From NCBI GenBank assembly GCA_001931905.2, contig MSJI02000815.1, forward strand, positions 1 to 64,000: 64,000 nucleotides of DNA, given 5' to 3'. The stretch's first letter is position 1. Each line of letters starts with the position of its first letter. Of the stretch, positions 11,004 to 23,867 are shown piece by piece. The stretch is from Cladosporium sp. IMV 00045 (lineage: Eukaryota; Ascomycota; Dothideomycetes; Cladosporiales; Cladosporiaceae). Position numbers and translations under genes: made by a program. The notes under the pieces are model-generated. The model was not told where the DNA came from and made no database searches. It was given only the letters and a program-made list of their open reading frames with translations.

Positions 11004-12067
11004 ATGTCGAATCCAGAAGCGATCCTGACTTCCAGCATTGCGGTCATCGGCGCCGGATCTGTGGGCTCCTCTGTCGCATACACCCTCATCAACAAGCCCA
11101 TCGCCGGTGAGGTTCTGCTTGTTGACCCAAAGGAAGTCATCAGAGATGCCCACGTTCAGGATCTCAGTGATGCTACCTATCATGGCTCCACCAGTACGCT
11201 CGTGCGTGCGGGCACCCACAAGGAAGCTGGCCAGTGCGATATCATCGTCGTGACAGCTGGAGCGAAGCAGAAAAAAGGTAGCCGATTGCCTTCCTCCTCG
11301 CGGCTTGAGCTGATAAGGACTCGAGACTGACATGATGTTGCAGGCGAATCAAGGACAGATCTTATTGGCCGTAATCAACACATTCTTCGCAGCGTGATCA
11401 ATGACATGAAGCCATTGAAGAAATCCGCCATACTCCTCTTGATAGCTAACCCAGTCGACATCTTGACGTACTTTGCGCTTGAGTATTCCGGGTTGCCGAA
11501 AAATCAAGTCATCGGCAGCGGCACTTTTCTTGATTCTGCGCGGCTTCGCGGAGCCGTAGCTGCCAAAGCAGGTGTGGCAGCGAGCTCGATTGATGCGTAC
11601 GTCTTGGGTGAGCATGGAGAATCGCAAGTGGTATTTTCCCCCCACGACCAAGTCGATTCTGAATCACTAACATATTCCGCGACTAGGTCGCCTGGTCTTG
11701 CGCCAACGTCTCCGGTGTCCCATTGAGCCAATTCTCCAATACCAAGGACATAGATCGCGCCGCGATGGCGGCCGAAACGAAGAACAAAGCTGCCGCCATC
11801 ATTGAAGCGAAGGGATCCACGGAGTTCGGCATTGCAAGCGTGACAGCAAGCATCTGCAAGTCAATTCTGTTCAACCACCGAAACGTGCGCCCAGTAAGCC
11901 ATTACCAAGATGATTACAAGCTCTGTCTCAGCAAGCCTGCGATACTCTCGCGAAATGGCGTCAGCGAAACCGTGGAATTGCCACTTGACGAGGCGGAGAG
12001 GGAAGCACTTACGAGATCCGCAAAGGCCATGAGAGACATCATCAAGGAGGCGGAGAAAACAGGCTAA
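11004..12067 (+). CDS. L-lactate dehydrogenase (NAD-dependent)
   Basis: Reversible pyruvate to L-lactate reduction with NADH, expected in the cytosol. Three exons (11004-11277, 11344-11630, 11687-12067) give about 313 residues, full length for the family. The Rossmann motif is GAGSVGSSVAYTL. The active-site loop reads GAKQKKGESR, with Gln at the position that selects pyruvate (malate dehydrogenases have Arg) and the catalytic-loop Arg. NPVDILTY, GTFLDSARLRG (Asp and substrate-binding Arg) and GEHGESQ (catalytic His) are all present. Introns are 66 and 56 nt, the second with a clear CTAAC branch site. It ends 251 bp from the end of the polyketide synthase gene, tail to tail. Whether it serves fermentation or the adjacent pathway is open. 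Confidence 0.92.
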
Positions 12068-12318
12068 GGCAGCATATCAGTTCGAGATTTGGCCATCTAG
12101 AAAGAATTCACGTTGACCCAAGCCTGCCTTTCTTCTCACGGAAATATTAGATGTGGGTGTTCCTGAGCAGGACGTGAATGGCCGTGGGCAAACAGAACTT
12201 CAAGCTCAAATAAGATCTCAATCATGGACGCGTATCTGGAAACCGGTCAAGGAATTTCATTTGGAAGGAATCAATTTATATGGTGATGATCTTCCACTCA
12301 AGACTTATGAGGAGGTCA

Positions 12319-15300
12319 TCACCGCGAACTGCGCTTCACGACCAGAGTCGCCAATTCCCGTACGCATTCGACAGTCAACAGCTCGAGAATCTGCAGTTTC
12401 GCACCGAGCTCTCTGGTTATCCAGTTTCGAATCTCGATAGCTGACAAGGAATCGAGACCGTAGCTTGACATGCTTCGCGTGACGTCGATATCCGCTGGAG
12501 CCATCGACAGCACTTCAGCCATCTTTTGTTGTAAGCCGCGCACTGCGACTTCACAAGCATCCGCCTCGGTGGACGCTGACTGGAAAGCAGCCTTGTAAGA
12601 CTCTGCCTTCTGTGTGGTAGTTCCTAGCGCCTCACTTGCTGCGATAGCCCTGGCCTTGAGATCAGTGAACCTTGCATCGGCTGCATAGTACGGCAAAGTG
12701 CCAGACTCGTCGATCGTGAGCTTCAGCCCGGTGAGACAATGCGGTGGGCACTTCCCAGACATTGCAATAGCAAGGAGGCCGAGCACCTCCTCCTCGGACA
12801 CGGTTTCATTGCCGAAGTTCTTTGCCACTTCAGCTTGGCGGTGTTTGTTCTCAGCAAGATATCCCACTCCTGTGACTGCTGTCAAATCAAGGGCGACAGC
12901 AGGCAGGCCTTGAGCAACACGGAAGGCCGCAAATGCATCCAGGAAAGTGTTCGCGGCAGCGTAGGCAGCTTGACCCCTGCTGCCCAGGATTCCAGAGGCG
13001 CTCGATAACATGACAAAGTAGTCCAGCTTAGCATTGATGGCGGTCAGACTGTTGTGGAAATTCCATGTTCCGTCGACCTTGGGGCGGATCACCGATCGGT
13101 ATTCGTCGTATGTAAGGTCTTCAAACATCTTGTCTTGAAGGACCATTGCGGCGTTAATGACACCGCAGATAGGAGGCATGGTTCTCGCACATTCAAGGAC
13201 GAGCGCCTGTACCTCCGAAGCAAAAGTGACATTGCATTTTCTGACCAGAATGTTCGCTTCATGTTGGCATGCTCTGACAAGTTTGTTCGTATTCTCAGGG
13301 TCTCCGCCACTGCGTGATACAAGCAGGATGTTGCGAGCGCCATGCCGGACCATCCATTTTACCACGCTGTGGCCAAGCCCTCCAGTGCCGCCAACAATCA
13401 CATGCGTCCCATCAGGATTGATGTGGCCGCCCAGGGATCGATGGGTAATCTGGTCAAACTGTCAGCATATACAGGGGTGTCAAACATTCGATCCGCATCA
13501 TACCTTAACTTGATCATTATGCACTAAACTGATGATGATGGGATGCAACGTAAATTGCTGGATAGCCTGCATGCCCCTTTCAATATCAACCAGAGGCAGA
13601 ATCACTGGTTTCACACCATTGCTTTCGATTCCTTGGGTCCAGATCTGCATCACGGTAGCCAAGATCTTGGTGATTAAGACGGGTCGCATAAGTGCGAGCT
13701 TGGTGAGGTTGATCGAGGTGAAAGTCGCGTTTTGTGCAGCGAGATGCTTCATGTTGACGGAGTATTGATCAGCGGTAGACGATCCAACAGCAACAACTCG
13801 GCCCAATGGAGCGACCGAATGGAGTATTTTCTCATGCCTCATTGCTGCGGATCTGGAGGACGATGTAAGGATAACGTCCATGCCGTTACCAGATGTGGCA
13901 TCCAACACATCCCGCTTGAAGTAGAAGCTAGATGCATTGAATATGTACTGGCTCTCAATTACTTCAAGCTTCTTCACTGCCTTGAGCTGCTGCTCGTCGT
14001 TTGTAACGAGGAAGACTTGAGCTCCAAGATCTCGAGCGATTTGGATGGCAGCCAAGCCATTGGCGTCCTCCACATGAATGAGGACACGCTCGCCTTCCAT
14101 GATGCGAGCAGCCTCTGCTAGTGCATAAAAGTTAGCCCCGAGCAGCGAAGGAATGAGCGCCGCTTGCTCAAATGAAGTCTCTTGTGGGATCGGGATTGCG
14201 CAAGCCGCTGGACCTAGGGCGTGCGTCCCTATCCGACCTTCCGTGAGCAAATAGACACGATCCCCAACACCCAAACCCTTTACTTGGCGGCCTAGACGGG
14301 TGATGAAGCCACTGCAAGATCTCTCGATCGCTGCATCGCTGTTATTATCCAGCGCGGCTGTTAGGTCATCTCGGCCGAGACGGGTGGCTTTGACCTCAAT
14401 CTCAACTTCGTGATCACCAAGGACTTTGAGAAAGACGGCATCTTCGAGGTGCAGAGATCCATCGATGTATCCCTCGGCCTCGTTGGTCACAAGAAGGCGG
14501 CGATCAGGTTGGTGTAGGGGCTGAAGATAAGGCGCGGTTTGGGAAGTTTCGCGGCGCAGAAGGAGATTCATGTCATCGTCGGGCAGAAGACGAGGAGTGA
14601 CCAGTGCTCCATCTCTCTCCACGTATTCGAACTCGAACTCAGACACCTCTCCTCCCAGATGTGGTGCAATCACTCGTCGGAACGCTTCGCCGATGAGCTC
14701 TCCTTGGCCGCCGACGTCAAGCTTAGTATCTGCGTCCATGGCTAAGATAGCGGCTCTGGATGCAAGTTCGGAGCGAATGGTGCGCAATAGCCCCAAGGCC
14801 AAATTGGCGTCCGGACTTCTGATATCACTTGCGGCGCCACGTGTAACCCACAGAATACCAGTGTTCCGTGTGAGCATTTGCTGCATTCGTTTGAAACTCG
14901 AATTGTCACCAGATGAGAGAATGCTCTGATCAAGCTCCAAGATGACAATGAAGAATTGCAAATAATCTTCTATGTCAGGCAGATCGGTCAACGCTGGGGC
15001 TTTTCCAAAACAGCGAGTCACCACGGAAGACAGTGCAGCTACAAGTCCGTCGTTCTTTGGTCGTCCGGAGACTATGGTAACCGACTGGCCACCGGAGATG
15101 TCTTGTTCAGTCGGCAAAGCGTCTTCTCCATGGCCTTGAAGAGGTTTCCAATCAATCTTGTAACATAGTTCTCGGGGTTTTGTTGGCTCGCCTGCTTCTT
15201 TCCTCATTGACGTGAATTTGAAGCCCTGGTAAGACACTGTCGCCGAACTCTGATTTCCTGAAATCTGGAGCTCTGCTGTGTAAGTTTTCTGTCCCGGATC

Positions 15301-18300
15301 TCTCTTTGACTGAGCATGGTATTCGCAACCAGGGGTGATCTGGTGGACATTGTCCAGGTTGACCAGGACTTCCTGGATAGAAAGTGGGAGAGGGTAGACA
15401 TTCGAGTCGCTGGATCTTGTGTGAACGCTCACGAGCTGGGTCAGGGGATCCAAAAGGGATGGATGCGCAACATAGGGCGTCTCGTGTGCGAGTGGCATAA
15501 GGGAGGCAGTCTCAAGGAAACATCCCGAGGCTCTCGCGAGCTCCCGATCAGTCATGATCTCTCTGAGACTCGCGAATGATACAGGGCATGTGATGCCATT
15601 ACAAGCCGTCTCGCTGTAGAATTCTGTCGCGGTCTCCATGGTACATCCAGGAAGAGATTGAAGGCTTGTTCGACCCAGCATCGAACCTTGGTCTGTACAG
15701 GGATTGACCTTGGTATTCATGAACCCTTGGCAGTTCACTTGCCAGCCACGCTTACTCTCGTAACTTGTGATCGAGAACTCATCTCCCTCGCGAGTACTTG
15801 AGTCTCTGGGTCTTAGATTGAGCAGTATTTCTACTGGCCTCTCGTTCTCCAGCCAGAGTTGATTCGGAATCTCAACGTCCTTGATCTCGAAGGCGGCAGG
15901 CTTGTTTCCCCTTGCAATTGCGAGCTGGTTTGCAGCCTCAATTGCCATTGACACAAATGCTGAGATCGGAAAAACAACACGATCCATGACACAGCTCTGG
16001 CCCAGCCATGGCAGTTCATGAAGTCTGAGAATGTTGCGCCAGGTCGGCTCCGTGTCGCTGCTCCAGTCTGCCAACGAGCCGATCAAGTCATGACGGACGC
16101 ACTGCTTCAATCGGTGCTGCTTTGAGATACGGCTCTCATAGAAACAATCGCGGCGTGACCACGGGTAGGGATACAAGAAGGAGATAAGCTCGGGCTTCTC
16201 GTCCTCAGCCCGCACATGGTTGATGTTGAAGTGGTTCAGGCCTTCATAACCTCGGACGTGCAGTTGCGCGGCCACCTCTAAGCAGGTCTCAACCGCGTCG
16301 CGATTCCTGACCAGAGTAGGCAGGTACGTGGGTGCCGTTTTGATCTGCATGCTCTTCAGGCTTTGCATGATCGGTCCTTTCAGCGCTGCGTGGGGGCCGA
16401 TTTCGATGATAATATCAGGGCTTTGTTCTTCAATCAGAGCTTTCAATGCTGTGGCAAAAAGAACCGGATTTGTCAGGTTCTCAACCCAGTATCTCGGGCC
16501 AAGATCACCAGTAGCAATCTTCTTTCCACGTAGCGAGGAAAAGAATGCCACCAGCGTGGTAGGGTTGTTTGGCTGGATGTTTGAGATCGCATCGTCGTAT
16601 GTGTCAGCAATCTTCTGCATGTGTGGGCTGTGGTATGCTACATCGACAAGTAGCTTGCGGTTGAAGATCCCCTCATTGGTAAGTAGTTCGCCAATGAAAT
16701 CGATGGCTTTGTCGTCTCCAGATACTGTGGTCGACATTGGAGAGTTCTCGCACGCCGCCACTGCTGTCAAGCCGACAGGCAGCCGGGCTAAAAAGGGCTG
16801 TAGCTCACCAAGGCCAACTCCGACAGCCATCATTGCTCCTCTGGCGCAAGGGTGGTCGTTTTTGAGTTTTATGATGGACTGCCCGCGGTAGTAAGCTGCT
16901 TGGATTGCGCTTCGGTGATCAAGAGCGCCAGCCGCGTACGCAGCTGCAATTTCACCACTCGAATGGCCTGTGACTGAGGTTGGCATGACGCCCCACGACC
17001 TCAATAAGTCAGTGAGACCAATCTGAACAGCGCTGCAAACGGGTTGGCTAATATGTGCAGTCCCAACCCTCGATTCGCCTTCTGGCCTTGTCAGCTCATC
17101 AAGCAGGGAGAAGTTGGCGCCGGCAACGATCACATAGCGTGTAGAGGCCGCAATTGACTCCATGAAGACTCGATGTGATTGTAAGAGCTCACGGCCCATT
17201 GCAAACCATTGAGCACCTTGGCCTGTGAAGATGAAGGCAATTCGCGGCGGACATGAAGGAGACCGCTTGGCGACTGTGTCCGGGCTTTGAAGGGCCACGG
17301 CAAGATTGCTGCACATATCAGAGACAATGGCAATGCGCCAAGGCAAATGGGTCCGGCGCTGGCAAAGCGTGTAAGACAGATTCCGTGGCATAGTGGTTTG
17401 ATAGAGTTCAGCGTGCTGTTCCAGAAATATGCCTAGCTTCTCGACACTCTTCTTCAGAGCCTCTTCGTCGTTAGCACTGAGGACGAAAAGTCGTTTTGCT
17501 GTAATGTGATCTGTGTTTTCGCTGATGTCGAAGTCCAGTTTTCCTATCTCTGGTGGAGCGGCCTTGAGTACGGCGTGACCGTTGGAGCCTGAGAAGCCGT
17601 AGTTTCCTACGCAGATATGACTTCTCTCACGAGGCCATGGTTGTTGTTGGCTCAAAATCTGCAGAAAGAAATTTAGAGTCATTGGCACTCGTTCAGATTG
17701 AGAACAGAGGTTTGAGAGCAGAGGCTTACCTTTAGGTTCCATTCTGTCAAGGGTATGTCCTTGTTTGGACTTTGGAAGTCTGCGTTTGGGAGCACAAAGC
17801 TCTTCTCCAACATCAATGCAGCTTTCATGACAGATATTAACCCACTCGCGTTCTCGAGATGCCCGATGTTCGATTTCACGGACCCCATGTATAGCGGTGA
17901 ATCCGGTGTACGACACCGTCCAAGCGCATTGAAGATGCCAGTGGCCTCTATGGGATCGCCAACCTTGGTGCCGGTTCCGTGAGCCTCAACGAATCCTACT
18001 TCGCTGGGATCGATGTTCGCTTCAGAAAGAACTCGCTTGATAAGACGTTCTTGCTCATCAGTGCTTGGTGCAGCGATACCTGGAGACCATCAGCAGGCAC
18101 TCGAGCGAGGGATTTCCGTTACGTTCAGAGCTTACCCCTGGTTGTTCCGTTATGGCTAATCCCTGTATTTGAGATGACAGCTCGGATGTGGTCGTTATCG
18201 GCCAGAGCTTTGTGCAGAGGTTTCAGCACGATGCAACCGGCGCCTTCTCCTCTTGCGAAGCCAGATTTTGCTCGATCGTCGAATGCATGTGTTTTGCCGG

Positions 18301-19084
18301 ACTCTGAGAAAAGCCTGCGAACAAGTCAGTTTGGGCAGAAGAATCATGATCAAGGGGAGTCAGGAACCTCATCTTAGCCATGGAGACCCAGACGTCCGGT
18401 TGTGTGATCAAGTGAGAAGCACCAACAAGTGCCTCGCTTGAGTCGCCGCTTCGGATGCTCTGCACTGCAAGGTGTAAGGCGTGCATACTTGAGGAGCATG
18501 CGGTGTCGACGGTGAAAGTCGGGCCTCGGAGGTCATAGAAATATGAAATGCGTCCAGCAAGAAAGGCACTCTGGTTGCCTGTGGGCTCGAAAGAAGAAAT
18601 GTCATCGAGGTCTCTGAGATTGCTGACCCTTTGCTCGCAGTCCGGACCACCGACAAAGACGCCGATACTCCTTCCAGCCATCGCTTCTTTGGGCATTCCC
18701 GCATTTTCGAAGGCTTCATACGAGCACTCCAAGAGCAATCTCTGCGTGGGATCTAGATATTCGTCAGCTCATGTGAAAGGAATTCATCCAAGGGAATGAC
18801 ATGCCCATTGTCTCCGCTTCCTTCCTTGTCATGTTGAAGAAACTTGGTTCAAATTGCTCTAGATTTTGTGAGAGGAAGTAACCTCCTCGAGAATTCATGG
18901 TTCCTTTCTTCTCAGGATCAGGATGGTGGTAGGCGGAGGCGTTGAATCGGTCCTTGGGTATCTCAGACCATGCACTACGTCCCCGCGCCAAAAGCTGCCA
19001 AAACTCGCCTGGAGTGCTGACATCGCCCGGCAAACGGCATGACATGCCAACAATGGCAATTGGCATCACCTCGTCCTTCGCCAT
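12319..19084 (-). CDS. Reducing type I polyketide synthase, KS-AT-DH*-psiKR-ER*-KR-ACP (DH and ER sites degenerate)
   Basis: Six exons (19084-18805, 18752-18368, 18314-18136, 18079-17730, 17658-13504, 13449-12319) join in frame to about 2159 residues. KS about 1-430: nucleophile in DTACSSS (Cys179), EAHGTGT and NIGH histidines present. AT about 540-860: GQGAQ and GHSSGE (Ser631). DH about 920-1210: the HxxxGxxxxP His is lost; where relatives have PWLxDH this protein has PWLGQSC (Ser953), although HPSLLD (Asp1135) remains. There is no room for a methyltransferase, only a structural pseudo-KR. ER about 1450-1770: the NADPH loop expected as AAAGGVGQ reads VEDANGLA near 1594. KR about 1795-1985: GGTGGLG, LSSASG, Tyr1946 and Asn1950 intact. 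ACP: GLDSL (Ser2117). The predicted product is a beta-hydroxyacyl or polyol chain, not a saturated one. There is no thioesterase domain; the divergent hydrolase may release product. Intron 1 is apparently GC-AG. Confidence 0.93.
18753..18804 (-). other. Probable GC-AG intron 1 of the polyketide synthase
   Basis: The KS reading frame passes from GAGACAATGG to ATCCCACGCAG, rebuilding the conserved Met-Asp-Pro-x-Gln-Arg block, only if a 52-nt intron starting GCATGT and ending CTAG is removed. No GT donor in reach restores the block. A branch-like CTGAC lies 14-18 nt before the acceptor. Confidence 0.7.
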
Positions 19085-19956
19085 GGCTGCAAGAGAGTCA
19101 ATGGACGACTGTGAGACCGAAATTGAAGAATGATGTCCGGATGGTAACGTTAGAAGGAAAGACAAATTGTGTACGGTTCTGCAGAAAACAAGACGAGAAG
19201 ACACTAAGGGTCCTACCTGTTCATGTGTGCAGTATGTTGCATAGGGATATCTGTTAAAAGGGGATCCATTCTCTGATGGTCTCAGATCGACCCCGAGACA
19301 GATGAGCGAGGTATTGGCATTGACATGCGCAGACACGGGGCTCGATGATGAATCAGGGACTGAGACACGCCCTTGCGCTCGGTCATGGCTTGCGGGCGAT
19401 GGTGCAAGTCATCAAAAGCTGAAGCCATCGCTCAAACGTTTCACGCGCGTCACACTCGTGGGTCGTCAACACGTGGTGTTCGTCTTCTTATCAGGTGGAA
19501 GCAAGAGACAGTGTCGATGCAAATTCGAGGAGTCGCGCCGACTTTCGGCTCGCTGTCGTACACCGCCATGTCGAAGGGACGTTGATGTATAGTCGGCTGA
19601 CTAGAGCGTATATTTCGTGGGTGCAAGGAAGGACTGTTGAGTGATGGCCCTTACGAAGATCTTGAAGACCCCTGAGAGGTGTTGTTAAGATGCACGAAAG
19701 TTTGCTATTGCCGTAGCGCCATTCGGCAAGCAACGCGCTGTGGGGCTCGGGGGTTTTATCAATTCATCACATGTACGACCAGCGGTCAAGTTTGCGGTCA
19801 ACGGTCAACGTTATTGGGGGGAGGAGTGTGGACACTCAGCGATAAGCTTGAAAATCCCGAATGCACTCCTGAGATATCTTTCCATCCATCAAGATAAGCA
19901 TAGAGCAGCGCAAGATATCTCGAGGACGAAGCGAGAAAAGTCATCAACATATCATC
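19085..19956. promoter_or_regulatory. Bidirectional promoter region between polyketide synthase and FSH1-type hydrolase
   Basis: 872 bp separate the two divergent start codons, an arrangement that allows shared control of synthase and releasing enzyme. No binding site was identified with confidence, and no pathway-specific Zn-cluster regulator gene was recognised nearby. The open frames inside have no recognisable content. Confidence 0.5.
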
Positions 19957-20814
19957 ATGAAGTTTCTCTGCCTACCAGGCACTTATGGCAGCGCTAAGGT
20001 AGTTCACAATCGCTCCATACTCTAACTTGACGTTGACCAAGGTTATCAGAACTTCAAAGTCCAGTTGGCGCCTTTTGCTAGTCAATTGGAAAAGCGAGGA
20101 CTCGCGACGTTCGTGTTCACGCAAGGCCAGCATGAAGCCGAACCCCCTCTGGGATGGGAGAATTACTTCGGATCGCGCCCACTTTTCCGCTTCCTGGACC
20201 CTAGGGATGGTGATGGCTTCGAAGTGCTGAGAAGAGCGAGACGCATTCCTCGAGGCCTAAGCCCGGAAGAAACTATACGCCTGTTCGAATCCGGAAGCGG
20301 CGGATTCGACACGGAGAGCGTTCAATGTGCCTTGAGAAGTGTTCGTCAGCAGATTGAGGACGACCCTGAAATCGATGCCATTCTAGGCTTCTCTGAAGGT
20401 GCGATGCTTGCTGCGTCCGTCTTGCACGCCGAACAGAAAGAATGGGAAGAGAAGGGTGTTCCGAGGACCATCAAAGTGGGTTCCCAAAACGACAAGCTTA
20501 GCAACCACAACTAACCAGGCTAACAGTTTGGTGTGTTCTTTGCGGGTGCACCACCATTATCCATCGACAATGAAACGTCTAGATTCAAGCTAAACGACGG
20601 AGTCATAAGCGCGATTGAAGTTCCAACTCTGCATGTCGTCGGCTCAAGCGACCCTCTGGTCTACTCATCGGTGGCTCTCTACAACGTCTGTAACCCAAGG
20701 ACCGCTTTGCTATACGATCATGGCTTGGGTCACCTCGTGCCTCGAGACGCAGGCGATGTTAGCGAGCTGGCTGATATCATTGGAGAGATCAGCAAAGGAG
20801 TAGATCAGTTGTAA
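19957..20814 (+). CDS. FSH1-family serine hydrolase (LovG-like releasing thioesterase candidate)
   Basis: An alpha/beta hydrolase of about 251 residues from three exons (19957-19998, 20050-20475, 20527-20814), introns of 51 nt each. It opens MKFLCLPGTYGSAK, continuing NFKVQLAPF after the intron; the later AG at 20048-20049 is required to keep frame. The nucleophile elbow is GFSEGAM, the Asp lies in VVGSSDPLV and the His in DHGLGHLVP, a full Ser-Asp-His triad at FSH1 spacing. FSH1 members beside reducing synthases, such as LovG in lovastatin biosynthesis, release the polyketide from the carrier domain. Divergent linkage with a synthase lacking a thioesterase supports that role here. The link is inference; other FSH1 proteins are general esterases. 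Confidence 0.88.
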
Positions 20815-23800
20815 ATACACTGCCAAGTAACCTTTAGCCAGACGTGGCTGAGAGAACTTGACCTCTATACAAATTGAGGCACGATCTCATTGTCACTTAT
20901 CCCATAACTCAATAGCGCGATGAGAAAATGCGCGTACCGCAATTGTCTCCTTACCTCCTAAGGTATCCAGAGCGGCCCGAAGTAATGTCATTATGGCAAC
21001 ACCCATCGATCCTATGCTATGATTTCCATGTCATGGAACAAAATGCTCGTCTATCGTTTCCCACCATCGATCCAGGCGCGAAGCTTTAAGATACGTCGAA
21101 CAAGGTACATCTTGATTGAGAGGCATAGGTGGGACCGACATGAGTGGATGGCAACATGGCCTTCATCCTATAAGTGCTCAAAGGAGCTCCTAGGTTTTCG
21201 CGACCCTACTGAGATAAGCCTTGGATTAACTTGAATGCTGCCATCGTGCTTTGTTATGTCAAGGCTCTCTGGCAGACGAAACTTTACCATGCCTCTACGG
21301 AGTTTGCAAAGGATTCTCGCGTCTTGTTCAAGGACTTTTGCGCGCGAGCTTTTGACATGACGTGACATCGAAGAGTAGAGTCTTCAGACAGCTTTCTGTC
21401 CTCCTCACTGACATGGCCAAAACAATACCCCTGTGCCGTCGAATTGATGGCATGCGTCTGACATGCAGCTGCACGCCCAATTCCGTCCGCATGGCAATTA
21501 AGCAACCATCCTCTTTGCTGCGCGCTTCATCCCCGAAGTCAGACTCTCAGTAGTAACACCAAGCGTAACGATTGGGCCAAAGGCTCGAGAGGCTTGAAGG
21601 ATTGTTGTTGTGTGGCGGGAATACGGAAATCAAATTCGCGGGGAAGCTCCCCAGTGCATATGCATACGGTACCTCATGCATATGAAGACTGCCGGGGGCG
21701 GAAGGATGCAATAACGTCCCGTGTCTGGGCAGAAGTGCGGCACCTGTGGCAGTCATGCGACCTCAGATGAAGATGTAGGCAAAGTCCAAACTCTCCTTAA
21801 CTGCGTTTTCTGATAGATATTGTTCAGAGATGACAGAACCAGATACGATGTAGAGTTAACAGACCATAGTCCGGCTTAATTCGAAGACCTCCCATTCACG
21901 CGCTCAGGTCGTTTCTCTCTTGGCATTCCGAAGAGCCGGTTCGAAGCAATATACCAGGTACTAGGGCCGACCCACCCTAGCCACGAGGTTTGATAGCATT
22001 ACCTCAGCGAGAGTCATGGTGCGGGGATAATGGGCGCAACCGACACACCCACCTCATAAAGCTCCCACAGATGTTTCCCCCCTCAGCGCGAAGTGAAAGA
22101 GAAGCTATTCTCGACTGTTCATGTTCCTTGCCCGAGCAGGGGAAGTTTCTGGAAAAAGAGAAAACAATTGTCTCGTAACTTCATCTAAGTTACTGTCTTT
22201 TGGCACGACGCCAATCCAACGAACGAACCTTTTAAGGCACGAATAGAAGTAAAGCAGAATGCTCGCAGATCAGATATTTGCTTAAACCACGTTCGTCTGG
22301 CCACAACAGACTCGCGATCAGAACGGGTGGCACGGGTACGCATGATTGAGTTAATTAGATGACAGCCCAAGTTTCACCATCTGCACATCGGCAATAACAG
22401 CCGTGCTGCCGTTTGCCGTTTCACAGAACTTTAATAAAAATCCTAGCTGCAGGCTGCAGAGCTGCTCTTGATGGTCTCGACGTCAGCTGTTGAGGTTTCT
22501 GTGTATGTTCGGCTTGATTGAGACCCCTGTAAAGCTCACCAATTTGATCAAGTCGCAAACAATGTCAGTTGGGTGGCGTTCAACACTGCTGCAAACTCAA
22601 AGCCACCGCAGGAGACCCATTGGATAACAGCCTCAGTTTGACGCCAATACCAATGCAGTCCCTTGAAACATCCGGAAGTCAGTGACCTGCCACGCCTGCA
22701 TTCATGACTGTCGGATTGTTGGGGATGGAGCAGTGCGGCTTTGTCTGACATGCATTCAAGAAGCGGGCATTAGTATATCTATCTCGAAGGCCCCAAGATC
22801 TTTCGCCGTCACTGATAAACTGCTGAACCAGTTGCTCCCTCGCAGAAACTACGATCAACGCGCTCTTCTCACCTCTCAGTTGCGGAGATCATAGGCTTGT
22901 CAATGCTCGTCCCCAAAGACCTCTCAATGCCATCTACTTTGTTTGACAGAGTAAACCATGGCTGCAATGAACACCAGAATATATTCATCGGAACGCACAA
23001 AAGCAGCACCATCAAATCAAGCAACTCATCGCACCACGCATGTCTTAAGGAACCCACCCGAAGCCAGATCGATCAATCACCTCTCTCGGTTGCACAAGAA
23101 ATCCGGCGAGTCACTGGATTGGATCACGAGTGTCAGTCGCATTGTCTAGGTACTGCGATCCTTGCCAAGCGACATGAAAGTGCTTTAGACTAATCTCTCA
23201 GTAGGCTTGTCAGATCCACAAGCTCAACCGAGAGGACGTTTGGTAGCAAACGGAAGTCGGAGGCTAGAGAAAGAGATCCGCAGTATACCGAGCTCGCACT
23301 CAAGCCCGACGGTTTGTGGGAGGGTAGAGCGGAAATTGACTGCGCTCAGCGGCATTCATTGGCATCTTGGGGACGTCAAGTACCTTGCATATTTTGCAGA
23401 CAACGTATATGCGATGGAACATTACCAGACGATGACGGACAAGTCGTTACCAGCACATACACATGTCGCTTCCGCACAAGCAAACGATGGCGCAGTCAAG
23501 GTTGCATGGCGGCCGATGTGGCTCCGAGCTGAAGAGGTGGATAGTTCGCTGATCCAGGATATGCTTTGCTCACTCGAGGAGCGATTGAACGACATTCCAA
23601 TGCCTGCCATGGACTTCTGGTGGCGTGCAGATACCGAAGTCGCTGTTCTCGACTATTCACAGTCCTATCACTTGTGCTTGTTGCCTGCTTGCAAAGTTTG
23701 TCAAGCAACCTCATCGGGTATGGAGCGGCCATCACTTGCTTGATGCATGGATGAGAACGTCACACTACGCACGCGGACTGGAATAGATAAGTTCAGCGTT

Positions 23801-23867
23801 TGTAAAGTTTAGACTCCTTCTCTTGCCACAACTTCTTTTCTGCCGGTTCATCACGTGAAGTCGTCTC
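20815..23867. other. 3-kb stretch without a recognisable gene
   Basis: No frame here shows a known domain. The longest is a plus-strand frame at 23207-23743 (178 codons), Trp-rich in its middle (VAWRPMWLRAEEVD, MDFWWRADTEV). It lacks a good start, matched splice sites and recognised family features, so it may be a decayed gene or a missed exon. Shorter plus-strand frames (22682-22894, 22897-23193) could be parts of the same remnant. No RIP bias is evident. Confidence 0.4.

Noticed and set aside
16328..16891. 187-codon plus-strand frame inside the polyketide synthase
   Set aside because: Shadow of the AT domain, which is fully open and conserved on the minus strand.
21925..21965. GGTTCGA-type motif as a tRNA B box
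   Set aside because: No matching A box or cloverleaf could be built around it.
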